DNA of 64,000 bases, from positions 189,851,741 to 189,915,740 of the forward strand of contig CM041465.1 in NCBI GenBank assembly GCA_023213395.1, given 5' to 3'. Each line of letters opens with the position of its first letter. Within the stretch, counting starts at the first letter, position 1. The notes under the pieces are model-generated. The model searched no databases and was not told the DNA's origin. It was given only the letters and a program-made list of their open reading frames with translations. The DNA comes from Cycas panzhihuaensis. Taxonomy: Eukaryota; Cycadophyta. Positions 23,171 through 34,016 of this stretch are shown in pieces. A program made the position numbers and the translations under genes.

Positions 23171-24214
23171 TTATAAAGTTTTTAGTTTATGAATTTAAAT
23201 GAATAAATGAAAGTCTTTAATGTGTGAATAACATAAAGTGGACAATAAGTGCTTTTCAATAAATATAAATCCCTTAATCAAGGTAGGTAAGTAATAAGAT
23301 CAAATGTATATCTTTTAAGACAAATGCTTTCCTTTTGCTGGAACTAAATTAATTAATACTTTCATGAAAACTTTAAAGGTAGGAGACTAAAGTGAGCCAA
23401 AGATAGTTTGAAATATATATTTGACCTTTCAGATGAATGTCTTCATAAATCAATGAAAAATAACTTGATAATAAAAGAAACTATATGATTCATGAATATG
23501 GTTTGGAAGATAACTTTTAAACTTTCAAAAGTATATGAGCAATAACCTTTCTTTCAAATCTTAGGAAATTAAATGAATCAATTAATGAGCCTTTTTCTTT
23601 CCAAAGAAGTAAAAGAATATTAGATGATATGCAACATGGTTTTTAATTTGATATGATGTAGAAAAACAAGGATCTATATGCTCCTTTGAATGCTTTGACA
23701 ATGCAAGTCTGAAATCAAGTTGCCTTTAATGATAAATAGATAGATATGCAATGATATTCTTCAACTAATCTTGAAGATTTTAAAGATAATAGGTAGCTAA
23801 GCAAAATGAATGACTTCTATGTCAATATATAATGAAATAATCTTCTTTCCAAATGTATGCAAGATTATGGAGATGATTAGCTATCCTTTTGAATAAACAA
23901 AGTAGATGTATATAAAATCTGAAGTATAACCTTTGTTTAAGATAGAAATATTAGAAAGTAATAAGTTTTCACAAAGAAATATAGAAAATAAAGAAATATA
24001 ACACAAATTGAACCTATTTGGTAAGGTAGCGCCACTTAGTTTGTTGATAGCTTGAAGTGCTAAAAATGTAACTTCTTACTCCAAAAATGCTTGAAAAATG
24101 TAAACAAGAGCCAACAATAGCTTCAAGAATAAACTATTAATGATCAATAATATAGATATAACCTTTTTGAGATAATGTAATACTTGAAAAGTTATAAGAT
24201 AAGGCCTATAAAGG
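23171..24214 (-). other. Leader of element C, segment left of D
   Basis: AT-rich, non-coding. It lies between the gag start and the D insertion site and continues at 30567-33178. No known motif seen. Confidence 0.6.
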
Positions 24215-24588
24215 TGTTAACGTGGCAGTTAATTATTAAGCCACTTAGTTAATGTTAATGTGGTTTAATTAAGTGAAAAGGTACGAAGCCAAAAAGGTGT
24301 GACTTATTTGGAGGGTCATAACCCTAATGAAGTGACACCTCTTGGAGAGTATAAATGCCTTAAGGTCTTGTATATTCAACATCCAAGATCATTATATCAA
24401 TTCATTGTGCAATAATCAAGTGATCTATCAAGGATCCTTTTGTGGTGGGTTTTTTCCTAAAAGGGTTTTTCCACGTAAATCCTATGTACTGTGCATTTGT
24501 TTTATGTGTGTATATTTGTTTGTTTACTATGTATGGTAAAAGATTTTACAGTTGGAAATATTTGTATATGATTTCATGTTCCTAAATA
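24215..24588 (+). repeat. 5' LTR of copia element D
   Basis: 374 bp starting TGTTAACGTGG and ending CCTAAATA (CA mutated to TA), directly followed by the primer site. Paired with 30193-30566. Contains GAGTATAAATGCC (a likely TATA box) near 24347. Confidence 0.9.
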
Positions 24589-24600
24589 TGGTATCAAAGT
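24589..24600 (+). other. Primer-binding site of element D
   Basis: TGGTATCAAAGT, two G/A or C/T changes from TGGTATCAGAGC, directly adjoining the 5' LTR with no spacer, unlike elements A, B and C. Confidence 0.85.
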
Positions 24601-26113
24601 CATAGGGTCCTACATAGCTGAGGCTTGACGTTGAAGTGGAACAGTATGGTCGTTGGTTACCGGGTAACACCGTCTAACCTAAGACAAGTCTTGAGGATCC
24701 ATCAACCCCAAAAATATGTAGAAGCAAGCATAGTATATCTGTGGAGGTTGAAGTAGTGGAGATCACTATTCAACAGAATATAAGGGCTATTGGAGTCAAT
24801 ATTTAGGCATGAAGTCTATGTTTGTGGTTAGAGTTGGCTTGTCAAGGGCCATCTGAAGCTGATTAAAAGTCTATTACAATGATTGATACCTGTTGAGCAC
24901 ATCCTAATGGTAATTCAACAACTATAAAGACATTGATCTATATATACACATAAGTCGGTACCTTACGCATCAAAAGCACTATAAAATTCAAAGAAAATTG
25001 GCTTTTATGGCCATTAAAAGCACCTTATCTATATAAGGGAGAGATTAAAGCCTTGTTTGGATTATTTTCTGCCCTCTATACTAAAATTAGATAGCATTTA
25101 TTAGTACCACAAATGGTTGTGACTAAACTTTGAGTTGTAGTGCCATTATATGTGAGAAAGGACCTGTATCTCATCCATATGCACACTTGAGAGCCCACAT
25201 CTATATGTTAAGAGATAGTTGAGCCTATTTGTGTACTATTTTAGAGACTTGTGTACTTGATTTAGGCATAGTACAACTGTACCAAGGCTGGATGTGTACT
25301 TACTAATGTAGTAGGGCACATGTTAAAGCCGTATGGATTGTTTTCTATGGTACTTTATCTCTTTTAAGGCTAGTTGGGAGCAAATATATGTTGGCTAGGC
25401 ATTAATTCTATTGTTTGGGCTATATACGACCTGTGTTATCAACTGTTTGGAAGGTCTTCACTTATTTTTAAAGTATGCCTATCTGTGTATAAGTGTGCAA
25501 GCTGAAAAACTGAAGCGGTAGCCATGACTCCTTAAATCACGTCGTGCAAATTTTCAATGTATCATTTGATATTTTATACTAAGGTTTAGACTTAGTAATG
25601 TCTTTGATATAATTTTATTGAGATTTGAAGCATGTGCATTTAGTTATAAGGAGTGAACTTTTTGAAAAGTCACACTTTTTGGGAATATGCCTTTTAGCAT
25701 ATTCCCCTCAAAGTAAAAATATAAAAAGACCCTTGTATATCTTTATTATATGGTATTCTACCTATTGTGAAGTTATTTGAAGTGTTTTTTGCCCATTTTG
25801 AGAGCAAATCGAGGAAATTTTATGTGCTTTTGACTTAGAAACCGTGCACTTTAGTCATGTGGAGCTGTCCTTTGTTCTAGAGAACATGTTTTTAACCATT
25901 GTTAGTATTGGCTGTGATATTTAATGGATATTTATGGTCATTTGTTGACAATTAAGGAGGCATAAATAGTTGGTGGTTCACTTAACATGGGTATAATCTG
26001 TGTTAGGTGCCTTTGGAAGCGTGCTCATGAGGTAGAGGACACAAGGGTACATTTTGTCCTGCAAACATTCATTTTTGGTGTCGTTTAGCCCATATTGAAG
26101 CATATTTCTCAAG
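24601..26113 (+). other. Leader of element D
   Basis: About 1.5 kb of non-coding sequence between the primer site and the first gag ATG. No motif recognised. Confidence 0.6.
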
Positions 26114-26945
26114 ATGGAGCGCATTATGCCCAAAATTATCTTCAATGGTAACAATTTTAGTGAGTGGAAGGCCAATATGGAATTGATTCTGATGTTGAAT
26201 CAACTATAGGGAATTACTAAGGTGAAAGTGGACACGATTCCATTAGACTATAAGGAGCATATTTATCTCGAAGAAAAGTAATTGATAGCCATGGGATCAA
26301 GAACTGCCACGGTACCGCATCAGAGTGTTGGTTCACAATCTTGATGAACTGGCAGAGATATAGAGAAAATTGTGTGATACATTTGAAAAGAAGTAGACGA
26401 ATAAACGCCTGGCACTAATGTTGGGATTATTCAACTTGCATGTGGAGGATGAGAACAACATCAACTCCTACCTTAATAAGATTACCGACTTGAAGAATAA
26501 GCTAGAGGAACTAAAGCTGAACTCGATCAATGATGCATTGCTATTTGCAATAATCATGTCGACACTGTCCACTGCCTTCACCACATTCTAGACCATTTAT
26601 GGTAGAGATGAAGTGATGGAAGTAAAGACATTTGATAGGTTTAAAAGCCTGATTCTAGAATAAGATGCCAAGCTCAAACATCATGTTATGCTTAGAGGTT
26701 CGAGTTCAAGTCAGGCCTTAGCCATGAAAACTCAGAGGAAGGAGACCCCTAAAGAGGAGAAGATCACATAGTGGTTAAGAGAAAGTTCACAAGATAAAAA
26801 GAAGTTCAACGGGAAATGCAATTATTATAATAAGGAAGGTCACCGCAAGAAGAACTGTTGATTCAAGTGTCATGACAAGTGCAAAGTCAACCAGGATGAT
26901 AAAGGGAAAAACATTGTTGCTCACTACGACTGAGTAAAAGCCTTA
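26114..26945 (+). pseudogene. Copia element D gag, with point stops
   Basis: Opens MERIMPKIIFNGNNFSEWK, the usual copia gag start (F-G-NF-x-W). LFNLHVEDENNINSYL-like text and EELKLNSINDALLF follow in partly open frames, and then DKKKFNGKCNYYNKEGHRKKNC near 26800-26860. That last is a zinc knuckle in which the second Cys has become Tyr (CX2Y...H...C), so it no longer fits CX2CX4HX4C. Several TAG/TGA codons interrupt it. The start was chosen as the first ATG in frame with the F-G-NF motif. Confidence 0.8.
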
Positions 26946-29900
26946 TTAGCCGAATCTGATCAGAGAGATTATTGGGTGTTTGACTCTGGAGTGTAGAAGC
27001 ATATTTCTTACCAAAGGTAGAACTTTGATGTGACGACTTCAAATTAGAGTGGTGCTTAGATTGTCCTTGGTGATGCTCGTGTCTTGCTAGTAGAAAGTAT
27101 CAACAAAGTTTCCATTACAGGAGGTAAATTTATTAGGGTGTATTATGCACTGCAGATGCAGTTAAACCTTCTTTCAGCTCGGGAGATATGAAAATAAGGT
27201 ATGAAGGTAAATCTCTATAATGACAAATGCCTAATTAAGGATCCAAAATATAACTTTGTTGTCATAGCTACTGGGAAAGTTAGGGACAACTTCTGGGTGT
27301 TTCAAAAGTTTTAGTCTCAGAAGAAATCCTACGCCTTTATTGCTAACATGGATGACATAAGTAAGTTATGGCACAATCACCTCGGTCATCTTAATTATAG
27401 GAGTATTACACTGTTGAAGAGGTTGAAGATGGTGGAAGGATTGTCATCAGTTACCTGCTCAGATTATGTGTGTGAAGGGTGTATGTATGGCAAGCACCAC
27501 CGCTAACCTTTTGCTCAGGATAATGCCTAGAGGGCCAAAGAGAAGATGTAGCTTATACATTCAAATCTAATGGGCTCTCTTCCTAACCCTTTGATATATG
27601 GAGCCTGTTATACCCTTGTATTTATGGATGACTACATTGGGAAGGCTTGGGTTTACTTTTTCAAGAACAAGTCATTCATGTTTGATCACTTTCGTGACTC
27701 GAAAGCAATGGTTGAAAATGAATATAATAAGAAAATAAAATCATTAAGAAGTGATAATGGAAAGGAGTATGACAATAATGCATTCAATCAGTTCTATTGT
27801 GATCATGGTATAAAGTAGAAATTTATGGTCCCATATACCCCACAACATAATGGAGTTACTAAAAGAAAGAACCATACCATGATGAAGATGGCGAGGTGTA
27901 TGGTGCATGCTCAAAACTTGCCACTGAAATTTTGGGTAGAAATTGTGGTGACTGTCGTTTATATTTTAAACCAGGTACCCACTCAAGTAGTTCGTAGCAT
28001 GACCCCCATAGAGAAATGGACCGGTCATAAACCCGTCATTAGCCATTTAAGAATGTTTAGGTGTATCACGTACACCTACATCCTAGATGATACCCAAAAG
28101 AAGTTGGATTAGAAAAGTCTAAAGTACATATTTAGGGGGTATTACACAGAGAACAAAGCCTACAGACTATGGGATCCATAGGGGGCAAAGATTGTGGTTA
28201 GTCAGGATGTCAAATTTAATGAGACATCTACGTATCATATTGGTCGATCATCATAGGAGCCTGTTTACCCCCTCCCCCCCCCCCCTACCCCTCACTACTC
28301 CCATTCCCAGAGTCATCAAGCAAATAGGACAGTGAGCCAATCACTGAAATACCTGAGGAAGTAGGATCAAGTAGGACGAGTAATAGTGAAGAGCCACCAT
28401 AAGTTGAAGTGCCTCCAACAATGGGTCCTTCAATACCTTTATGGGCAAGGAAGACTATAGAAGATTCTAGTGTGGCGATGCAAACCTTAATTGATGATCG
28501 AAGAATATGAAGTCAGCATGCTAGTCAAACTCTGTTGGTAAACACCAACGATTCCAATGATCCTGATTCATTCCATGAAATGAAAGGAGATCCAAGATGG
28601 AGAGCTACAATGGAGGATAAGTATAGTTTTTTCCTGAAGAATAACACATGGGATTTGGTTCCACTACCTCTGACAAAGAATCTTGTAGGATACAAGTGGG
28701 TCTACAAGATAAAGTTCTACTCTAATGAAGAGGTGGAGAAGTTTAAGGCCAGACTTGTTATGCAGGGATTCAAGCAGAAAGAAGGAATTGACTATGAGGA
28801 GACATTTGCACCAGTCTCCAGAATGAAAACGGTCTATTTATTGATTTCCTTAGTAGCAGCTTATAGTTGGGAGTTACATCATATAGACGTAAAGTCCACT
28901 TTCCTTAATGGAGATCTAAAGGAGGAAATACATATGGCGTAGCCTCTGGGATTCGTTAAGGATAGCTAAGAGCATCTTGTTTGCCATCTGAAGAAGTCAA
29001 TCTATGACCTAAAATAGGCACCCTATGCTTGGTATGAGAAGATGGATAACAAGTTGAAAGATGAAGGCTTTGAAATTTAGAACTCGACCCAAACTTGTAT
29101 GTGAAGAGGAGAGGGACTTCTGTAGTTGCTTGTGTGGTGTATGTAGATGATCTAGTCATCGGCAGTAACCATGGCAAGGCTATAAATAAAGTCAAATCCA
29201 ATTTGGGAGCTTCATTTAACATGATAGATCTCGAGAAACTTTACTATTTCTTAGGCATTCAGATCAAGAAAATGGAAGATAGGATCATGTTGTTGCAATC
29301 GCAGTATGTGAAGAACTTACTAAAGAGATTTAGAATGCAGCACTGCAAACCTATTACAACACCATGTGTAAAAGGTGCAAGGTTGCAGAAGGACATGGCC
29401 TAACCTTCTATAGATGGCACTAAGTATCGCTAGTTGGTAGGGAGTCTTATCTATTTGACTCATAGCAGGCTAGATATTACATACGCTATTGGATTGGTTT
29501 CTCGCTACATGCAAAATCCTCAGGAGTCTCATTTGGTAGTAGCAAACCAGATTCTGAAATATCTGAAGGGGACAATCAATCTTGGTCTTAAATACCACAG
29601 AGGTGAGAAGATCATGTTGCATGGCTACACGGATGTTGATTAGGGAGGAGATTCTGATGATTGGAAGTCCACTACTAGATACCTATTTAGTGTTGGTAAT
29701 GTATTTGTTTTGTGGTAGTAAAAGAAGCTGTAAATAATGGCATTATCTTCTATAGAAGTAAAATATCAAGGACTCAGTACTGGTGTGAAGGAAGTAGTAT
29801 GGTTTCAAGGTCTCCTGGAATTTCTTAGTGTTTCTAATGGACATCTGATTCTCTTTATTGATAATCAGAGTACCATTCGCCTACCGAAAAATCTAGAGTT

Positions 29901-30120
29901 TCATTTGTATATGAAACATATCGAGATTTAGCACCATTATATTCATGAATAGATCAAGTCAGGGAAGTTGTAGGTTGATTATTGTCTAAGTGAATTACAG
30001 CTTGCAGACGTGTTTACCAAACCTCTCACTGAAGATCAATTCACAAAGATGTGTACCAAACTTGGACTCACCAACATTATCCTTGAGGGGGAATGTATCG
30101 ACAAGGATAAAGAAGTTGTA
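26946..30120 (+). pseudogene. Copia element D pol: protease, integrase, RT, RNase H, mutated
   Basis: Protease: YWVFDSGV with the D-S-G triad at 26982-26990, then KHISY. Integrase: LWHNHLGHLNY ... CEGCMYGKHHR (HHCC zinc site), MDDYIGKAWVYFF, LRSDNGKEY (second Asp) and TPQHNGVTKRKNHT, where the usual Glu before R-K-N is now a Lys-like position. RT: WDLVPLP, YKWVYKIKF, DVKSTFLNGDL and the YVDD box at 29140-29151. RNase H: MVGSLIYLTHSR, IEVKYQGLSTG and DVFTKPLTEDQF, ending at ECIDK just before the purine tract. Short C-rich tract at 28267-28286 in the linker before RT. About a dozen stops; domain order is complete. Confidence 0.9.
28264..28286 (+). repeat. C-rich homopolymer tract inside element D
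   Basis: CCCCCTCC followed by a run of about 12 C. It lies in the poorly conserved linker between integrase and RT, and is likely to vary in length. Confidence 0.8.
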
Positions 30121-30182
30121 GGATAGTCACAACCTTCGTGATAACTCAACTACTACATGTTGCAGGTTCCCCACATTCACAT

Positions 30183-30192
30183 TAAGAGGGGA
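30183..30192 (+). other. Polypurine tract of element D
   Basis: TAAGAGGGGA directly before the 3' LTR start TGTTAACA. Confidence 0.8.
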
Positions 30193-30566
30193 TGTTAACA
30201 TGGAAGCTAATTATTAAGCCACTTAGTTAATGTTAATATGGTTTAATTAAGTGAAAATGTGTGAAGCCAAAAGGATGCAACTTATTTAGAGGGTCACAAC
30301 CCTAATAAAGTGACACCTCTTGGAGAGTATAAATGCCTTCAGGCCTTGTATATTTAACATCCAAGATCATTGTATTAATTTATTGTGCAATAAATAACTG
30401 ATCCATCAAGGCTCCTTTTATAATGGGCTTTTTCCCGAAAGGTTTTTCCCACATAAATCCTATGTATTATGCATTTATTTTCTGTGTGTATATTTATTTA
30501 CTTACTGTGTATGGTAAAAGATTATGTGGTTGGGAACATTTGTGTATGATTTTATATTCCCAAACA
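30193..30566 (+). repeat. 3' LTR of copia element D
   Basis: 374 bp starting TGTTAACATGG after the purine tract and ending CCCAAACA. Paired with 24215-24588, about 86% identical by eye. Confidence 0.9.
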
Positions 30567-33178
30567 AAGGGTTGAACAAGAAGCTAAAGATAACTAGCTT
30601 CAAACACCTTCCAAATGATGTCAGATTTAAGTGAAAACTATTCCAATCTAAAGAATATTGAAAAAAAAATTGACAGATTTGACCATTTAGAAAACCAACT
30701 TCTGAAACTCAAGATATTAAAGAATGAGTCAAGGGATGCTTTTTAGGGCTTAAACAAGAGCCAAAAGGATAAAATACTATAAAATTCTAATTATAACTTT
30801 GTAGAAAGGTGTAAAAATGATCACATATAAATTAGAGACCTTTTAATGCATCTTATGCAAAAAAAACTTGAACAAATTGCTTTAAAAATTGTTAAACAAT
30901 TAAGAACTAAGTCTAATTAAGTACCTTAACTTCACTAGTCTTAAATATCTAAAAAATAACTTTAAATTATATAATAAAGTATACCAGTGTGAAGAGGATT
31001 GAACCAGCTTTCTGATAAAGTAAACGGTTTAGAAAACGGATATCAAATACATAAGTTATAGTAAAAACATTGAAGGGACCTCTTTATAGTTAATAAATGA
31101 AGGCTGAAAAAGAGAGGTCACTTCAAACTATTAAAACTTAATCAAAACAACCCAAATCTGATAAATGACTAGTCCATAGTGAAGCTCGCTAAATGATGAT
31201 CGCAATGAAACTAGTTTCATTGAAAACCGTCAACCCAGTGAGGAGATACAATAGAAAATGTGCTAGTTACTTTATGAAGGAAAACATAAATAAACTTTAT
31301 ATTATAAATTTGATTTAAGCCCTTTTGAAAAGACAACAGAAGGTCAAGTGTGAGTGCAAAGGATTGGGGGCTAATATTTGAAGCGGCTAGTGACAATACA
31401 AACACTACTAGACTTCAAAATTTATAAAAGGAAGTTTGATTAAATCAAACTTTAAAGAAGATTAAAAGAATTTTATTATCAAAATGTTCATCGTGATTGT
31501 GCAAAGAACCAGTGATTTTTAGCGACTGTTGATGATCAAATCTGCTCAGAACAAACTGAAAAGAGATTGTAAAAGTTTAAATACTAAATGAGGATGAATA
31601 TCGATCGAAGACAACATCAAAAAGAGATTTAAATATGTTTAAAATATGAGAAAAAACCTTATTATCAATGCGCGATCGCCAAGGAGAGAACAGTGATTAG
31701 AGGTAAATTTGGTGATTGAAATTGATCAAGGCTAGTCAAAATTAATTGATGATGGATAGAAAACATAAGCAGAGGCCTCTCAAATGAAGATCGACTCAAG
31801 GAATTTAAAAATAAGTGATTTATACATATAAAAAATGAAAAAAAGTTGTCGATGTAATACGCACAGTCGTTGAGGTGATAGAGGTGATGAACAAGCGATT
31901 AGATTAATCAGATCCAGCTGAAACAGGCTCAAATAGAATCTGAGGAGGGACACCTCCAATTTGAGGAGAAAATCAATGAAGAATACTTCAAAAAAATTTT
32001 ATTTTTTGGTGTGAAAGAGAGAGGGACGACATGATGACATCGCACAGCCATGGAGGGCTGTAGAGGCATTAGAAATCGACTAGAAATTGATGAAATCTCT
32101 TTAGAAATCAATCATATAAGGGTGTAGAAGATATACTAAGGTAGATCATTATAAAAAAAACCTTCAAAAATATAATTTTTATATATATAAAATAAATAAA
32201 TGCATTGACAGAAGGATATGTTTAGAGGAGGAACTTCGGCAGGCTAGATCTCACCACTAGATTGATGGAATGTAATAAAACTTTAGAGGGAGCTAGATCT
32301 ACTTACCATCAAAGAACCTCTCAAATTTTATCAGAATGGATCACCACAGGTTGAGAACTAAGATATCGATCCTAAGGAGGTCGTACTCAGTGCACATAGG
32401 CTGAATAGTCCAAAGAATGCTCTTAGATTACCAAAAATTACTTTATCTCATCCTTAATAGGCCTGCACCACTATTACAAAAGAAACTAGGTGAAAAATGA
32501 AGCTAAAATGAGCAAATCAGAAGAGGGTCAATGGGGTTTTGCTACCAAAATGAGTAGCCTAGGTTCTAGGAGGGAGATCTCTTCGTAGGAGCGATGAAAT
32601 CTAAAACTCCTAAATCTGGTGTAGAGTTAACTCATAGAGCTTTGAAATGACTAGTCACTTGATAGGGTTTTGTTCACCGTGGAGACTACACCAGCCTATA
32701 GAAGTTCAAGTTCTTTCTAAAACCTTGAAAAATAGTGAAAAAATAATAAAAAACTGTAAAATGTCAAACGAAACCTTAATATAATTTCTCCAAAGAATTA
32801 TTAGGCTAAAAGTGAATGATATTACTACACATATCTAAAGAAATACTAATTAAATAGAGCATATATACTAAAAAATAGCTAAATATTCAATAAAACTATA
32901 TAAAACTTATTAATAAAACTTTATAAAATGATGAAATATTGAATGTTTTGTTGATTATGGATGTGAACTTTATACGGATATATGAAAATATGGATTATTT
33001 ACACGTATAAATAAAAAATAATTAATTTTTTTAATAAAAATAATGTAGAAACTATTAATAAGCTTTATAAAAGTTGAATTAAAGCAATATATTGCTTGTT
33101 GTGAGTATCTTTGATAAATCTCTACTTTAAAACTCAATAGATCTTCTTGTTCTTAAAGGAAGGAGGCCAAAAATCTAA
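30567..33178 (-). other. Leader of element C, segment right of D
   Basis: About 2.6 kb of AT-rich sequence without recognisable protein motifs, ending at the primer-binding site of C. Together with 23171-24214 it makes a leader of about 3.65 kb, nearly the same as the 3.7 kb of element B. Confidence 0.65.
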
Positions 33179-33190
33179 GCTTTAATACCA
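33179..33190 (-). other. Primer-binding site of element C, mutated
   Basis: The minus strand reads TGGTATTAAAGC, two C/T or G/A-type mismatches from TGGTATCAGAGC, with the same two-base spacer to the LTR as in elements A and B. Confidence 0.82.
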
Positions 33191-33192
33191 AA

Positions 33193-33525
33193 TGAAGGAT
33201 TTGAAAGCATGGAGATAGAGCAGAGCAATAAGCAAATAATCAATCTATTGTACGATATGAGCATAAACCAAATATCTTTATTTAAGCCATGTTTAAGAGA
33301 AATACAAACTTCCAAAATAGAGGTGGTGTTTAAAGACACCAGGGTTATCACCCCAGTAAATATATAGTTTGAAGGAGGAGGAAAACCTCCTCAACCTCTA
33401 AAATTCAAACAATATTTAAATAATTCTTAACTAAAGTTACACTTAATATTACCTTACTTACCTTCACATGTGTGCACTCACATGTGTAAATGGTGGGAGT
33501 GGGGTGATGAACATTAACCTTAATA
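33193..33525 (-). repeat. 5' LTR of element C
   Basis: 333 bp, paired with 22163-22496. The outer end has mutated (TATTAAGG for TGTTGGGG on the minus strand). The inner end AAATCCTTCA is intact and two bases from the primer site. TACTA follows at 33526-33530. Confidence 0.9.
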
Positions 33526-33626
33526 TACTAAAAAAAAATCTATAAGAGAAGGGTTTTGAGAGTCACTAAGGAAAAAAAAAGTCCCTTTTTTCGCTCTTGG
33601 ATTCCTCTTCTAAATCGCTAAACCTG

Positions 33627-33638
33627 GCTTTGATACTA
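33627..33638 (-). other. Primer-binding site of gypsy element A, degraded
   Basis: The minus strand reads TAGTATCAAAGC, two mismatches from TGGTATCAGAGC, followed by CAGG as in many plant elements. It is two bases inside the 5' LTR. Confidence 0.75.
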
Positions 33639-33640
33639 CT

Positions 33641-34016
33641 TTTTATGATCCAATCTATAAATATTGTTATAAAAGGATAATAAGAGAGCCCAAATAGATA
33701 TTTTATTGATGTAACAATATAAATTACATCTAAATTACATGAGAGCTTGATGGACACTAAAGGGAAGACATACGAGAGCATAATCTTTATAATAGAAAAA
33801 TGATAGCATAAGTCCCTCCTTTACAAATATATGGCCTTAAATAAACAAAAGTGGTCATTATTTCTTAACATCCTATTGGTGAGCTATGTGGCCTTTGATC
33901 CCATTGGTGAAGATATACAACCTATGCACACTTATCGATAATTGTCCTTAACCCATACCACTTTAATTGCATCGTTAGATGCTTACATGCTATTCTCCTT
34001 GGAGGGTTATGTAATA
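33641..34016 (-). repeat. 5' LTR of gypsy element A
   Basis: 376 bp, the same length as 15931-16306 and clearly homologous throughout; shared phrases include GAGCCCAAATAGAT and GGAGGGTTATGTAA. Terminal bases have mutated (TTTTATGATCC for TGTTATAATCC; GTAATA for GTAACA). The primer site is two bases away on the internal side. Confidence 0.82.

Larger units (their letters stand above)
24215..30566 (+). mobile_element. Ty1/copia LTR retrotransposon D, nested in the leader of C
   Basis: 6,352 bp on the plus strand with two 374-bp LTRs, primer site, leader of 1.5 kb, gag, protease, integrase, RT, RNase H and polypurine tract in copia order. Target duplication is AAGG (24211-24214 and 30567-30570), the fifth base being ambiguous or mutated. 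LTRs differ at about 50 positions by eye, mainly C/T and G/A. The coding region is full of point stops (many TAG in place of Trp or Gln codons) but has few length changes, typical of decay by deamination in place. Confidence 0.92.
22163..33525 (-). mobile_element. Non-autonomous copia-type LTR element C, nested in A and split by D
   Basis: Bounded by two 334-bp LTRs and an exact 5-bp target duplication TACTA (22158-22162 and 33526-33530). Primer-binding site and polypurine tract are both present. Subtracting element D leaves about 5 kb, of which about 3.6 kb is leader and only about 0.7 kb is coding-like, namely a gag N-terminus and perhaps the end of RNase H. Protease, integrase and RT are missing, so it needed a helper. 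LTR length (334 bp), terminal sequences, the two-base spacer before the primer site, the CTCCCCC polypurine complement and leader phrases all resemble element B, a probable relative. LTRs differ at about 30 positions. Confidence 0.88.
15931..34016 (-). mobile_element. Ty3/gypsy LTR retrotransposon A, old, carrying nested elements C and D
   Basis: Two 376-bp LTRs at 15931-16306 and 33641-34016 bracket a minus-strand Ty3/gypsy body. The 3' LTR has a polypurine tract beside it, and the 5' LTR has an initiator-Met-type primer site two bases away. Order on the minus strand is gag, protease, RT, RNase H, integrase, the gypsy order. The copia-type element C (22163-33525, with its own target duplication) interrupts the leader 115 bp from the 5' LTR, so the original length was about 6.7 kb. 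LTRs differ at roughly 65-70 positions, the most diverged pair in the window. The flanking 5-mers (ACTAG and GTCAT) do not match, so the target duplication is lost or the ends were reshuffled. Confidence 0.82.

Noticed and set aside
33641-34016. Solo LTR interpretation of this repeat
   Set aside because: A primer-binding site lies two bases inside it and the leader continues across the C insertion to a matching gypsy body and 3' LTR.
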